Positions 51,046 to 61,797 are shown, counted from the first letter of the stretch. The stretch: 64,000 nt of DNA from Citrobacter freundii (GCF_011077955.1 NZ_JAALBX010000006.1:1-64000), one strand, 5' to 3'. The notes: a model not told the origin generated them from the sequence alone. A program made the numbers and translations.

Positions 51046-53367
51046 TTACTGAACGGTAAAACGCGCCACGGCGGTTTGCCCGGATTCATCCATGACCAGC
51101 ACCTGATAATCGTCCGCTTTTTCAACCTCAAACGTCATCTTCTCGCCATGACCAGATTGCACCACGCCATTAACAAACCACCAACGCTGCCCTTCCCCGC
51201 CCTGACTGGTTAATCGCAACGGTAAACGACTTTGCCCGGGCAGGCGTTTGATAATGCCGCCGTCACGCACACCGGTTAACAACAACGGCGTTGCGTCATC
51301 TTGTCTGAGCGGCGGGCATTGCGCTGAAATTGCGGGAAGCCGCGCGCTTCGCCGCTCCGAGGCTGGTAGCCACGGTTCCAACGGTAACGGCCAAAGTAAG
51401 ATGGTTTGCCCATGGGCATCAGGGCAATCCGCAGCGACGCGCTGCCCTTGTGCATTGAGCCAGAGTGAATATTGCGTCCCGGTCACCCGTTCCTGACCCG
51501 GTGCCTGTAATGTTGGCGGCTGGCTGTCGTCCAAAAGCCAGGTGGCTAAGCGGCGACGACAGTTGCTATCCCCCGCTTCCAGGGCCTGTCCGCCTGGCCA
51601 GCAAATTGTTCCCGCGCTCACCGACGCCGGACGCGGATCGACAGGCAGGCGCGTTTCCTGAAGCGCTGAACTGGCTTGCACCAGATTATTCACCTGATTA
51701 AGTAAAGGCACTGCGCTGGCAAAACCAGACTGACCCGGCACAGGCGTACCGTCCGGGCGGCCGGTCCAGACGCCAATAAGATACCGAGGGCTCATTCCGA
51801 CCGCCCAGGCGTCGCGATAACCATAGCTGGTTCCGGTTTTCCAGCCAAACGGCACCACCTGTGGAAGCGCGCTGTCGGGTAGCGGCTGCGCTTCCCCTGC
51901 CAGAATACGCCGGATAATCCAGGCCGCGCCCGGCGACATAAGCGGACGATCCTGCAATGTCTCCTGCGGCGTTAACCGCAACCGGGCCGCCCGGCCATGG
52001 CGCATAAACGCGCTGTACGCGGCGACAATGTCATATAACCGCGCCCCCGCGCCGCCAAGGATGAGAGATAAATTCGGCTCCGCGCCGTCGGGCAGAGAGA
52101 GTGTCAACCCTACGTTGCGCAGTTTGGCTGCAAAACGTTTCGGCCCGTAGGCCTCCAGCACTTGCACTGCCGGAAGGTTGAGTGAACGCACCAGCGCATC
52201 GCTCATACTCACCGGCCCGTTAAAGCCGCTGTCAAAATTACCCGGACGATAATCGCCAAAACGGCGCGGCACATCCTGCAATAACGAGGCAGGATGAATA
52301 AGCGCATCATCGAGCGCCATGGCATAAAGAAAAGGCTTCAGGACTGAGCCTGGCGAACGGTTGGCCAGTATCATATCCACGTGCCCGAAGCGGTTGGCGT
52401 CTGACATATCCGCCGACCCGACCCAGCCGCGGACTTTCATGGTACTGGCATCAACGACCAGTATAGCCAGTGAACCACGCGGCGGCAGACGCGGTTTCCA
52501 GTTAAGCGCCAGCTCCTCCAGTTGCCGCTGAAGACCTGCGTCAAGCGTGGTGACGATTTTGGTGGCGCGACTGCGCGACGCCAGATAACGCGCCAGCAGC
52601 GGCCCGAGCTGCGGCATTTGCCGGGGAGCGAGCCAAACCGGCTCCTGTAGCGCTTCGTTAACCACCGCCTGGGGCCAGACGTGATAATACGCCAGCCGCC
52701 GCAGCACTTTGTCGCGCGACGCCTGTGCCCGCTCAGGCCAGCGGTCAGGGCGCAGGCGGCTCGGAGCCTGGGGGAGAACCGCAAGCAGCGCGGCCTGTGC
52801 CGGAGTCAGAGAGGCGGGCGATTTCCCGAAATACGCCCAGCTTGCTGCGCCAACGCCCTGCAACGTGCCGCCGAACGGCGCGCGGTTTAAATAGAGCGTT
52901 AAAATGTCCCGTTTCGACAGATGCCATTCGAGCTGCATAGCGCGCCATACCTGCCGCGTTTTGCCTGTAAACGTGCGCGGATGCGGTTCGATTAGCCGGG
53001 CCACCTGCATGGTCAGGGTACTGCCCCCCGACACAACATGTCCGGACGTCACGCCCTGCCAGGCGGCGCGTAGAATGGAGAATGGATTGATGCCGGGATG
53101 CTTCCAGAACCAGCGATCCTCATAATGGATCAACGCATCCAGATAACGCGGGGAAACCGTTTCAATCGTAACGGGATAGCGCCAGATGCCGTCTTCATCG
53201 GCAAAGCGCCACAGCGGCGTACCGTCCTCAGTCACCACGACTCTTGCGGGATTGACTTCTTTTAGCGGCAGCGGCCAGATCCGGTCCGCCGCCCACAGCG
53301 CCAGAACAATAAACAGTAATGCGCCTGCAATAACGCAGGCGCATTTTTTGATTTTCGATGCGGTCAC
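51046..53367 (-). CDS. pbpC: PbpC, penicillin-binding protein 1C
   Basis: 773 residues (E. coli 770), starting at GTG. One membrane anchor (about 10-25), a family 51 glycosyltransferase domain with HYEDRWFWKHPGINPFS and GGSTLTMQVARL, then a transpeptidase domain with SPGSVLKPF (active serine) and KTGTSYGYRDAW. The C-terminal penicillin-binding-protein-1C domain lies at about 690-773. It polymerises peptidoglycan in vitro, with a minor role in the cell. It starts 10 bp after the yfhM stop, the pairing of a bacterial alpha-2-macroglobulin with PBP1C that is conserved in many Gram-negatives. Confidence 0.94.
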   Translation of the reverse strand: MTASKIKKCACVIAGALLFIVLALWAADRIWPLPLKEVNPARVVVTEDGTPLWRFADEDGIWRYPVTIETVSPRYLDALIHYEDRWFWKHPGINPFSILRAAWQGVTSGHVVSGGSTLTMQVARLIEPHPRTFTGKTRQVWRAMQLEWHLSKRDILTLYLNRAPFGGTLQGVGAASWAYFGKSPASLTPAQAALLAVLPQAPSRLRPDRWPERAQASRDKVLRRLAYYHVWPQAVVNEALQEPVWLAPRQMPQLGPLLARYLASRSRATKIVTTLDAGLQRQLEELALNWKPRLPPRGSLAILVVDASTMKVRGWVGSADMSDANRFGHVDMILANRSPGSVLKPFLYAMALDDALIHPASLLQDVPRRFGDYRPGNFDSGFNGPVSMSDALVRSLNLPAVQVLEAYGPKRFAAKLRNVGLTLSLPDGAEPNLSLILGGAGARLYDIVAAYSAFMRHGRAARLRLTPQETLQDRPLMSPGAAWIIRRILAGEAQPLPDSALPQVVPFGWKTGTSYGYRDAWAVGMSPRYLIGVWTGRPDGTPVPGQSGFASAVPLLNQVNNLVQASSALQETRLPVDPRPASVSAGTICWPGGQALEAGDSNCRRRLATWLLDDSQPPTLQAPGQERVTGTQYSLWLNAQGQRVAADCPDAHGQTILLWPLPLEPWLPASERRSARLPAISAQCPPLRQDDATPLLLTGVRDGGIIKRLPGQSRLPLRLTSQGGEGQRWWFVNGVVQSGHGEKMTFEVEKADDYQVLVMDESGQTAVARFTVQ

Positions 53368-53377
53368 AACAACACAC

Positions 53378-56300
53378 TCATGGCGCGATAGTTAAGGTCC
53401 CGGTACTGCTGCCCGTCGCGCGCCATGCGGGAACATACATCGATTCCACTTGCGGCACCGGCACGGTGTAGCGACCCGGCGTTACCGCCCGCGCCAGATA
53501 CACCAGGGTGGCATGTTCGCCTTCGTTGACCGGCAATGCCGCCACAAAGCGGTCATCACGGAATTCAATATGTTGAATATCCTGTTGCTGCATCCGGTTG
53601 ACCAGATCGGCTACCGTACCGCCGGTTTCACTGAGGCTGGCGCTGGCATTCGCCAGATTCTGGTTTTCCAGTTCAAGCCCCGCAGGGACTAAATCCACCA
53701 CCAGCGCATCCGGCACCGTTTTGCTGGCAGAGATATCCAGCCACACCATCACCAGTTCGCCGCTGCGCAACTTGTCTAAGGATTTGACGGTGCCGTCACT
53801 GGCCAGGAACTGGCGTTCAATTTTCAGCACATTACCTGACGGCTGCGGCGCCTGCTGGGGGTAGCCTACGCTGTCAAGACGCACCCACACCGGTTTGTCG
53901 CTGTTGTTGGTAAGATGCAGCGCCGCCAGTTTGTCAGCATTGAGCATAAAGGTTTGCGCCTTGTCGCCCTGCAACGGTTCGCCGGATAACGAGCTTTCCA
54001 CTTGCCAGCTTGCAGGTTGATTCTGCCAGCCACGTCCGGCCATAAAGAGCGCGTTACTTTCCTGCGTCGACAGCCAGGTTTGACCATACGCCTGGTCTGA
54101 CAGGTTTTGCAGTAATCCCGCCTGCTGCTGGGCCAGTAACTTGTTCTCTTCCAGCAGATTAAGGATCAGGGCGTTATCACGCAGCTCGCTGCCGTAATCG
54201 CCAAGCCAGCCTGCCCGCTCATTACGGGGGGTATTAAGACCGGTGTTGATCGCGTCCTGAGAACGAGTGGCATCCCCCATCAGCTTGAGGGCCACGCCGA
54301 GTTGCACCAGCGGCAAGCCGGAAGCGGCGGCGTTATGCTTGTTCCACAGTTCGCGCAACGCGCCCAGCGGCGCTTTTTGCTGACGAGCCAGCACCAAACC
54401 TGCATACGCCTGCACCGCGAATTTGCTGGCGGCGGCGTTTTCGCTGTAACGCAGCGCCATCAGGGCGGGATCCTGCAAATAGCGCAACAGACGATTATTG
54501 GCGCGATCCAGTACCTCCCCAGGCACGCTGTAGCCTTGCTCGGTTGCGCGTACCAGGAAATCGGTCACATACACCGTGCCCCAATACTCTTCCGGACCGG
54601 TTTTATCCCACAGGCTAAACCCACCATCTTCACGCTGCATTTCCAGCAATCTTGAGATGCCGATATCAATTGCCGCGCGGCGTTTGTCATCGCTCTCGCC
54701 TGCAATACCCAGCGCTTTAAGTTGTGCCGCACTGGTATAAAGAGACGGGAACAGGCCGCTGGTGGTTTGCTCAAGGCAGCCATAAGGATACGCTTTCAGC
54801 TCACTGATATAGCGCGCCAGATTAAGCGGCGGGCGACCGCTCAGCAGCAGACGGCCCTCCAGTGTATCCGGCGAGAAACCGTTTATATGCGACGCCGGCA
54901 CTTGCCAGCTTTCGCCTGGATTGAGCATCACGCCGCTGTTCACGGTTTGTGAGGGGAACGCCGGACGCACGCCGATTTTCCATTGCTTTTGCGAGGGTGC
55001 GAAAGTCTCGCCCGGTACGTTCAGCCCGCTTATCTGAGCATTAATTTCGCCATCGCCAAAGCCTTCATGCGCGCGCACCGGAATAAACAACGTTTTACGC
55101 GCTCCGGCCTTGAGGCTGACTTTCAGCTCCGGATTTTCCATCAGAGAAACCAGACCGCTTGCCGTTAATGAAACCGTGAGGTTTTGCGGCGTATCGGTCA
55201 GGTTGCTGACGTCCAGCGCCAACCGCGACTCATCACCGCCCGCAAGGAAGCGGGGCATGCTGATATCTGCAATCAGCGGCGCGGCGACAATGACTTTCGC
55301 ATCACTACTGCCAAAGCTGTCTGCGGTCCAGGCCTGCGCCATCACCCGCAGTTCGCCGTTAAAATCACCTATTGGCAACTGAACCGTGCCTTCGCCGTTT
55401 TCGTTAAGCACCACGGGCTGCGCCTGCTGTGCGACAATAGTGACGTGATTCACCGGCGGTTTTCCGCCGCGATTAAGTTCATCGCCGTCGCCGCCAAAGC
55501 GCAATGCCGCAAGCCGCCCCTGCCCTTCAATAACCTGGCCGTAAATATCGTAGATATCCGCGCCATAAGCTTTCTTGCCAAAGAACGCCTTCCACGGGTC
55601 CGGGGTAGCGTAATCGGTAATATTCAGCACGCCGCTGTCCACGGCAGACACCAGCACGTTGACCTGCGCCGGGATTTGACCTTGCTGATTGGGGTTAACT
55701 TTGAGCTTCACATCAAGCGTGCGGTCCGGGCGCATTTTGGCAGGCGTATCCAGCGTTAGCGCCAGACGACGGTTCTCATCGCCAAGCGGCAAATGCAGGA
55801 TCCCAACGGCGCGTTTCGGCGTTGCGGATTTGGATTTATCTCCCGGGCGAACCACCAGCGTACTCACATAAAGATCATGACGCTGCCATTTTTTATCGAT
55901 CGGAATAGCGAGATCCATGCCGCCTTCCGGCACATCAATCGCCTGCCACCACAGCGGACCGTCGCTGGACTCGATCATCGCATAGCCTTTGCCTGCGGCG
56001 GGAGCGGCGATATGTAACTTGATCGTGTCGCCCGGCTGATAGGCTGGTTTGTCGAGTTTTAACGTGACGCGATCCGGGCGCGGTGAACTGCTACCGCCGC
56101 TGTTGTCCTGCCAGCTATAACCCGCCCAGAAGCGAATACTGCTGACGGTTTCATTCGGCGCTTTAACTTCCAGACGATAAGAGCCCCAGTCCACCGGGAA
56201 GCTGACTTTACCGGTTTCTCCGACGGCCAGATTGAGCGACTGTTCGTTTTCTACCAGATCTTTTTGATCAAACTGCGACTGCCAGCCGTCGCTTTCCGAC

Positions 56301-58339
56301 CAGTCCCAGAAATAGTCGCGGCGTTCACGAATTAACCGCACCTGTAAATCGTTAACCGCCAGTTTCTCGCCCTGGGCATTGGTATACACAATATCAAACC
56401 CGGCAAGGCTGCCCTCATCCACCATGGGCTGATTAACCGTTGTGTCGCTGCGATAGTCATAGACTGCTTTGGCGGCAAACTGCGGACGGATACCAGGCAG
56501 CGTTGCGGCGGGCCATACGGGTTGCTCGGCGCGGCGCGTAATCGGACGACCACCGGACTCCAGCAGGCTTGCCTGCAAAATCACCTTCAGCGGCGAACGC
56601 GCGTCCTGCCACTGACTATCCACCGCCACCTCATTTCGGCCCTGGTCGTCAAGCGTAAGCTGCACTTCATCCAGGCTGCGGGTCAGGTTTTCTTCCGTAA
56701 TATCGCCGAATTCATAACCCGGTAACGCCGGCACCGCTTCACGCAACGGGCGCAGGAAAAGCTGCCCCTGCAATGTATTGCCCGACGCAGGCGCGCCGTA
56801 GAGGTAATGCCCTTCGACGGGAATATTTAGCGGATCTTTCGGGGAAATCGGCGTTTTTTGCGCCGTTAAGTTAAGCGCCATACGCTCCGGCATAAAATCT
56901 TCCACCTGGAAACGCCAGTCGCGGGGCTGGTTGTCGCCAATATGGGCGCGGATGTGCCAGTTACCCGTCGCGGCACTTGCCGCCAGCGGCCAGGTGAACT
57001 GATATAGCCCATTATGCGGCTGGACTACTTCCGTGCGAGTAACCTGACCGTCGGGTTTTACCACTTCCAGTTTGACGGGCTGGTCCTTCACCGGTTTTCC
57101 GTCGCCGTCACGCAGCAGGCCATTAAAAATGACTGTTTCACCCGGACGATACAGATCGCGCGGGCCAAACATAAAGAACTGGCGCGCATATCCCGCGTCA
57201 CCGACGATATCGAATTCAGAAAGATCGAGCGCCGGGAGTTTGAGGTCAAGCAGCGTGGTCTGCTCGCCGTTGCGTGCCAGTAACAGCGCCGCTTCTTTCG
57301 GCGCTTCAAGCGATGCATGCCCGTCGCCGTCGGTCTTGGCCTGTGCCAGCGGTTGGCCTTTTTCACTCAGCAATTGAATATCGACATTGCCCTGCACGGC
57401 GCCGTTTTCAAGGCTCTGGGTAAAGATATCCAGGCGGTTATGGAAACGGTGCAGAGACACACCCACGTCACTCAATGTGAAGAGCGTCGCCGCGTTACTG
57501 TAGTTATAGCGCCCCGCCTGATTCATCACGGCAAGGTACACGCCTGGCTGCTGGAGCGGTTTAATATCTCCCAGCGGAAGCAGTAATTTTTCGCGAGTAT
57601 TGCGCGTTGGATTCAGATCAAAACGGCCGGTATATACCAGATCCGCCATTTGCAGTAGCTTGTCCGACTCCCAGTTCGTCAGCGCGTTGCGATACTCCCA
57701 CTGGCTGACGAACGAAGGCAGTGATTCAGGCTTAATACGAAAGAAATTCACATCGACATTATCGATGTTCAACGCCATCACCGGCAGGCCCTGCACCACT
57801 TTCGTGGGCAGTAACGAACCACGGCTGGCAAACCCGACACTCGGCGCGATGTCGCGCGTTTCAATAGTTTTTTCCCAGTTGATGCCGAAAGCGGCCTCGT
57901 TAAGCGCTTTTAATTCGCTGTCCACGCTCACAAGGAGCGTGCGATGCGGCTCCAGATGGCGCATTCGCAGCTCTTTAAGATTGGGCGCCAACTCCCAGGC
58001 ACCATCCACTTTGCCGTTCTTTTTATCCACCAGGTGAACGGTACGGGAGAAATCCTGATTGGGATCGAGAGGAATAGAGAATGTCAGAACCAGCGTCGCC
58101 GCGCCGTCCAGCTGGACTTCGGACGCATCAATCAGCGTTAACGCTTTGCCTGCGCTTTGCCCGGCAAGCTGGGCCAGTTTCGCGCTGTCGGGTTTTGCGG
58201 TGACAGTTGCGGCCTGCGATTGTTGTGCGGGGGCGGGTGAAGACTCGCTTGCCGCTGGGTCCGTTTTGTCATCGCAACCAACCATTGTCAACATGGCCAA
58301 CAAGGCGCCTACAAGGGCAGCATGGCGTGTTCGTATCAT
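53378..58339 (-). CDS. yfhM: YfhM, bacterial alpha-2-macroglobulin lipoprotein
   Basis: 1653 residues, the E. coli length, if the second ATG (58339) is used; AGGG is eight bases from it and only two from the first ATG (58345). A lipoprotein signal ends at Cys22 (MVGC), followed by Asp-Asp, which suggests inner-membrane retention. Macroglobulin repeats and a bait region fill the first 1000 residues. The thioester motif YGCLEQ lies near 1190, followed by the thioester helical domain and a receptor-like C-terminus. It probably traps host or phage proteases that breach the periplasm, with PbpC repairing the wall. Confidence 0.94.
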   Translation of the reverse strand: MIRTRHAALVGALLAMLTMVGCDDKTDPAASESSPAPAQQSQAATVTAKPDSAKLAQLAGQSAGKALTLIDASEVQLDGAATLVLTFSIPLDPNQDFSRTVHLVDKKNGKVDGAWELAPNLKELRMRHLEPHRTLLVSVDSELKALNEAAFGINWEKTIETRDIAPSVGFASRGSLLPTKVVQGLPVMALNIDNVDVNFFRIKPESLPSFVSQWEYRNALTNWESDKLLQMADLVYTGRFDLNPTRNTREKLLLPLGDIKPLQQPGVYLAVMNQAGRYNYSNAATLFTLSDVGVSLHRFHNRLDIFTQSLENGAVQGNVDIQLLSEKGQPLAQAKTDGDGHASLEAPKEAALLLARNGEQTTLLDLKLPALDLSEFDIVGDAGYARQFFMFGPRDLYRPGETVIFNGLLRDGDGKPVKDQPVKLEVVKPDGQVTRTEVVQPHNGLYQFTWPLAASAATGNWHIRAHIGDNQPRDWRFQVEDFMPERMALNLTAQKTPISPKDPLNIPVEGHYLYGAPASGNTLQGQLFLRPLREAVPALPGYEFGDITEENLTRSLDEVQLTLDDQGRNEVAVDSQWQDARSPLKVILQASLLESGGRPITRRAEQPVWPAATLPGIRPQFAAKAVYDYRSDTTVNQPMVDEGSLAGFDIVYTNAQGEKLAVNDLQVRLIRERRDYFWDWSESDGWQSQFDQKDLVENEQSLNLAVGETGKVSFPVDWGSYRLEVKAPNETVSSIRFWAGYSWQDNSGGSSSPRPDRVTLKLDKPAYQPGDTIKLHIAAPAAGKGYAMIESSDGPLWWQAIDVPEGGMDLAIPIDKKWQRHDLYVSTLVVRPGDKSKSATPKRAVGILHLPLGDENRRLALTLDTPAKMRPDRTLDVKLKVNPNQQGQIPAQVNVLVSAVDSGVLNITDYATPDPWKAFFGKKAYGADIYDIYGQVIEGQGRLAALRFGGDGDELNRGGKPPVNHVTIVAQQAQPVVLNENGEGTVQLPIGDFNGELRVMAQAWTADSFGSSDAKVIVAAPLIADISMPRFLAGGDESRLALDVSNLTDTPQNLTVSLTASGLVSLMENPELKVSLKAGARKTLFIPVRAHEGFGDGEINAQISGLNVPGETFAPSQKQWKIGVRPAFPSQTVNSGVMLNPGESWQVPASHINGFSPDTLEGRLLLSGRPPLNLARYISELKAYPYGCLEQTTSGLFPSLYTSAAQLKALGIAGESDDKRRAAIDIGISRLLEMQREDGGFSLWDKTGPEEYWGTVYVTDFLVRATEQGYSVPGEVLDRANNRLLRYLQDPALMALRYSENAAASKFAVQAYAGLVLARQQKAPLGALRELWNKHNAAASGLPLVQLGVALKLMGDATRSQDAINTGLNTPRNERAGWLGDYGSELRDNALILNLLEENKLLAQQQAGLLQNLSDQAYGQTWLSTQESNALFMAGRGWQNQPASWQVESSLSGEPLQGDKAQTFMLNADKLAALHLTNNSDKPVWVRLDSVGYPQQAPQPSGNVLKIERQFLASDGTVKSLDKLRSGELVMVWLDISASKTVPDALVVDLVPAGLELENQNLANASASLSETGGTVADLVNRMQQQDIQHIEFRDDRFVAALPVNEGEHATLVYLARAVTPGRYTVPVPQVESMYVPAWRATGSSTGTLTIAP

Positions 58340-58560
58340 TCTCATATCCCTGGCTTTTCAGCCTTCCTGTTGTGAGGGGAGTAAGTATCTTGCGTTCATC
58401 GTCGTAACACAAAGCATGAATGCGATGCGCTAATCAAACGGCAGAATTTCAGAATTATAGTGGTATTCCGGGATTCGTATCGCGACTTGAGAGGTCGCGA
58501 CTTGTGACACACACTAAAAACACCGACAATTCGCCCTCTCAGCACTGACACGGAGGCTCC

Positions 58561-59406
58561 ATGTCTACCTCTTTTTTTGTTGCGGGCGACTGGCTCGCTG
58601 AGCACCTTTCCGATCCAGAAATTCAAATTCTTGATGCGCGCATGGCGCCCGCAGGCCAGGAACACCTCGATGTGGCGAGTGATTATCGCAGGGCTCATCT
58701 ACCCGGCGCGGTGTTTTTCGATATCGAGGCGCTTTCCGATCACACCAGCCCGCTGCCACATATGATGCCACGCCCTGAGGCATTTGCCGTAGCAATGCGT
58801 GAACTGGGCGTCAGTAGCGATAAACATCTGGTGGTGTATGACGAGGGCAATTTATTCTCCGCGCCGCGCGCGTGGTGGATGCTTAAAAATTTCGGCGTAG
58901 AAAATGTGTCGATTCTGGCAGGCGGCTTACAGCGCTGGCAGCAGGAAGGCCGTCCGGTGGAATCCGGCGACGTCTCGCTGGAAGAGGGTGATTTTGAAGC
59001 CAAACTCAATCCCGATGCGGTGAAACGCCTGACGGACGTACTGTTGGCAAGCCATGAAGGCAGCGCGCAAATTATCGATGCGCGTCCGGCAGCGCGGTTT
59101 AATGCCCAGGCGGATGAGCCTCGCCCTGGTCTGCAACGCGGTCATATTCCCGGCGCGCTGAACGTGCCCTGGACGGAAGTGGTGCACAACGGCGAGTTAA
59201 AAGATAACGCGACGCTGCACGATCTGTTCTTCCAGCGCGGTGTGGACTTTGAACGGCCCATTATCGCCAGTTGCGGCTCCGGCGTGACAGCCGCTGTACT
59301 GGTGCTGGCACTGACGACGCTCGATGTGCATGGCGTTGCGCTCTATGACGGCGCGTGGAGCGAATGGGGCGCCAGACAGGATTTGCCCATTGAGCCGGCA
59401 AAATAA
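58561..59406 (+). CDS. sseA: SseA, 3-mercaptopyruvate sulfurtransferase
   Basis: 281 residues, the E. coli length. Two rhodanese domains are present; the first is inactive (YDEGNLFSAPRAWWML), and the second carries the catalytic cysteine in ASCGSGVTAAV (near 238), with DARPAARFNA upstream of it. It transfers sulfur from 3-mercaptopyruvate to cyanide or thiols and can yield hydrogen sulfide. CGGAGG lies before the ATG. It is divergent from yfhM and is followed by an sRNA-like element. Confidence 0.96.
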   Translation: MSTSFFVAGDWLAEHLSDPEIQILDARMAPAGQEHLDVASDYRRAHLPGAVFFDIEALSDHTSPLPHMMPRPEAFAVAMRELGVSSDKHLVVYDEGNLFSAPRAWWMLKNFGVENVSILAGGLQRWQQEGRPVESGDVSLEEGDFEAKLNPDAVKRLTDVLLASHEGSAQIIDARPAARFNAQADEPRPGLQRGHIPGALNVPWTEVVHNGELKDNATLHDLFFQRGVDFERPIIASCGSGVTAAVLVLALTTLDVHGVALYDGAWSEWGARQDLPIEPAK

Positions 59407-59563
59407 AATCAGCCCTCACAGAAGGCGGCAGTGATTGCGCCCTGAAAGGCGGATAAAAGCCTGCAAAAGAACCCGTTGCCAGGTCGGTAAGTGTTAACGC
59501 ATAAGATCATAAGGCACAGCCAAAACTTGATAACCACGCCTACAGGACGCGGTTTTCAATCAG
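59401..59563 (+). ncRNA. sRNA-like repeat element B at the RyfA position
   Basis: The sseA-sseB gap, where E. coli encodes the sRNA RyfA, holds a diverged copy of the element at 36590-36756. Shared blocks include AGAAGGCGG (59420-59428), TGATT, GCGCCCTG, AAGGCGGATAAAAGCC and the ending CCACGCC.ACA.GACGCGGTTTTCA. It starts over the last codons of sseA and stops just before the sseB terminator. It reads rightward if the final GC-rich hairpin with TTTTCA is its terminator. The gap is shorter than the 304 nt of E. coli RyfA, so only part of that RNA can be present; I could not compare sequences directly. Confidence 0.5.
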
Positions 59564-59567
59564 CCAT

Positions 59568-59591
59568 AAAAAAGGGCCGCTCGCGCGGCCC
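59568..59591 (-). terminator. Terminator after sseB
   Basis: GGGCCGC (59574-59580) pairs with GCGGCCC (59585-59591) around TCGC; on the minus strand a run of six T follows. Confidence 0.85.
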
Positions 59592-59595
59592 CTGT

Positions 59596-60372
59596 TTAGA
59601 TAATGCGATTGGTTTTGAAATCGCGCAGGAAACTTCCCCAGCGGCGTTCATAAAAGGGCGTGACATGGGCCATGATAAAATGGCTCACGCCCTTCTCGCC
59701 TTCCGTGACCAGGCAAATATCAATCGGTTCATCCCCCGGCAGGGTGTCGGTCGCAACACTGCCCGCTGCCTGAATAATGGCATCGATATCCCCGATGGCT
59801 TCAATGCCAATGAGCAAATTCGGCTGCGCTTCCGGACTTTCTTTTAGCGAGCACAACCACGCGCGTTTCACCGTTTTCAGGGTTTTAAACAGCGTGGTCA
59901 GTGAGTCGATCATCTGCGCGGGCGGCTCGGCCACTTCAGAGAGCAGAAGCGTCTGACCGCCTTCAATCACTTCCTGGGAACTGAGGGGATTGCCCTCCTC
60001 GCCCACCAGATGGCTGATTTCGCGCGGGGTAAACTCTTTGCCGGTCGGCAGTTTGGCGTTAAGAAATAGCGTCTCGCCGAGCGTCATTTCAAACAGCGTG
60101 CGGACCGGCATCACGACGAACGCCTGTTCATCTTCTACCGCCTGCTGCAAGGCTTCCAGCGATGAGAAAAAAGGAATGACGGAGGTGCCATCGTCTTTTT
60201 CCCAGTGCTGTAAATCGAGCGCGCTGTCCGCGTCCACCGCATCGCCGTTGGCGGACGTACCGGGCACCCACACGGTGGATTCCAGCAGCGTGCGGAAAAA
60301 CGCCGGGCGGTGCGCCGGTTCGGTTGCTGCTTGTTCCAGCAGCGTTTCTAGTTCATTTTTTGTCTCAGACAT
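59596..60372 (-). CDS. sseB: SseB, serine-sensitivity enhancing protein
   Basis: 258 residues, the E. coli length. It has the SseB domain pattern with an N-terminal ETLLEQAATEPAHRPAFFRTLLES and a C-terminal FYERRWGSFLRDF. Overexpression in E. coli makes cells serine-sensitive; the molecular role is unknown. It is not the Salmonella type III translocon protein of the same name. It starts seven bases after the pepB stop, so the two are co-transcribed. Confidence 0.92.
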   Translation of the reverse strand: MSETKNELETLLEQAATEPAHRPAFFRTLLESTVWVPGTSANGDAVDADSALDLQHWEKDDGTSVIPFFSSLEALQQAVEDEQAFVVMPVRTLFEMTLGETLFLNAKLPTGKEFTPREISHLVGEEGNPLSSQEVIEGGQTLLLSEVAEPPAQMIDSLTTLFKTLKTVKRAWLCSLKESPEAQPNLLIGIEAIGDIDAIIQAAGSVATDTLPGDEPIDICLVTEGEKGVSHFIMAHVTPFYERRWGSFLRDFKTNRII

Positions 60373-60379
60373 ACGCGTA

Positions 60380-61666
60380 TTATTTCGCCGTCAGCAGATT
60401 AGCCAGGGTGCGCACGCCAAGTCCGGTCGCGCCGGCGGCCCACTGCTCTACCGCGCCTTTGCGATAGGTAGCCGAGCAGTCGATATGCAGCCAACCCTGC
60501 TGGTAATTTTCAACGAAGTGCGACAAGAACCCTGCCGCCGTACTGGCACCGGCCGGATACGACGCGTTGGACGTATTGTTTAACTCTGCAAAGTTCGACG
60601 GCAACTGGTTACGATGAAACTCCGCCAGTGGCAGACGCCAGAACGGTTCGTTTTCCGCACTGGCGCTTGCCAGTAAACGGCCCGCCAGCGCATCGTCAAA
60701 ACTGAACAGTGCGTGGTAATCATTGCCGAGCGCCGTTTTAGCCGCACCGGTCAACGTGGCGGCATCAATCAGCAATTCAGGTTTTTGCGCACAGGCGTCA
60801 ATTAAACCATCCGCCAGCACCAAACGACCTTCAGCGTCAGTGTTCATCACTTCTACGGTTTTGCCGTTGCGGTAACGAATGATATCGCCCAGTTTGAAGG
60901 CGTTGCCGCTGACCATGTTATCGGCGCAGCACAGATAAAGTTTGACGCGTTTATCCAGCCCGCGGGTGATGGCAAATGCCAGCGCGCCGGTAACCAGCGC
61001 CGCGCCGCCCATATCGGATTTCATTGAATCCATAAACGCGCTTTGCTTGAGGCTGTAGCCGCCGGAATCAAAGGTAATGCCCTTACCCACCAGGCAGGCG
61101 AAAACCGGCGCATCGGGATTACCGGTTGGGTTGTAATCGAGCGCCAGCAGCACGGGCGGACGATCCGATCCGCGCCCGACGGTATGGATCCCCATATAGT
61201 TCTGTTCGCGGAGATCTTCGCCTTTGGTGATGCGGTATTTAACGTGCTCGCCGCCTGCATGCTCAAGGAGATCCACGGCGCGCTGAGCCAATTGTTCCGG
61301 CCCCAGTTCTTCCGCCGGCGCGTTGATGGTATCACGCACCCAGTCGATAATTTTCAGGCGGTTAGCCAGCTCTTTCTGCTGAGCATCGTCAAGGGTGGGC
61401 CATTCCACTTTGCGGGTGCCTTTCGGCCCTTTGTACCCTTGCCAGAAGGCCCAACTGCGATCCGCATCCCAGCCTTCGCCGCAAAGCGCCACGTGTTTAA
61501 TGCCCAGCCCGTCGATTTTACGGGCGGCGCGCTGGATAAGCCCCAGGTCGTCTTTATCACACAGATGCAGGGTAATGCCGTCGTTATTGATGCTATATGT
61601 CGCTTTTTCTCCCCAGCGGGCGTCCGCAGGCTGAGTTGAGAGCGTGATTTTCATGGCGTCAGTCAT
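60380..61666 (-). CDS. pepB: PepB, peptidase B (leucyl aminopeptidase family)
   Basis: 428 residues (E. coli 427). M17 family with a C-terminal catalytic domain: metal and catalytic residues in [22 protein letters not shown] and the signature [14 protein letters not shown]. It removes N-terminal residues from peptides, cleaving Cys-Gly among others, using two metal ions. A hairpin stands between it and iscX upstream. sseB follows directly. Confidence 0.95.
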   Translation of the reverse strand: MTDAMKITLSTQPADARWGEKATYSINNDGITLHLCDKDDLGLIQRAARKIDGLGIKHVALCGEGWDADRSWAFWQGYKGPKGTRKVEWPTLDDAQQKELANRLKIIDWVRDTINAPAEELGPEQLAQRAVDLLEHAGGEHVKYRITKGEDLREQNYMGIHTVGRGSDRPPVLLALDYNPTGNPDAPVFACLVGKGITFDSGGYSLKQSAFMDSMKSDMGGAALVTGALAFAITRGLDKRVKLYLCCADNMVSGNAFKLGDIIRYRNGKTVEVMNTDAEGRLVLADGLIDACAQKPELLIDAATLTGAAKTALGNDYHALFSFDDALAGRLLASASAENEPFWRLPLAEFHRNQLPSNFAELNNTSNASYPAGASTAAGFLSHFVENYQQGWLHIDCSATYRKGAVEQWAAGATGLGVRTLANLLTAK

Positions 61667-61702
61667 TATGTGTCCCTTTTGTTATCGCTCTTAGACATAA
61701 AA

Positions 61703-61722
61703 GGGCCGCCCGCAGGCAGCCC
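61703..61722 (-). terminator. Terminator between iscX and pepB
   Basis: GGGCCGCC (61703-61710) pairs with GGCAGCCC (61715-61722) with one mismatch or wobble pair, followed on the minus strand by TTTTATG. It marks the end of the isc operon. Confidence 0.65.
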
Positions 61723-61797
61723 AATAATTTCATCGCTCAATGATTTGCTCTCCGGTAAGCACCGCTAACACAGCAGGAGAGAAAATCATGACGTGGA

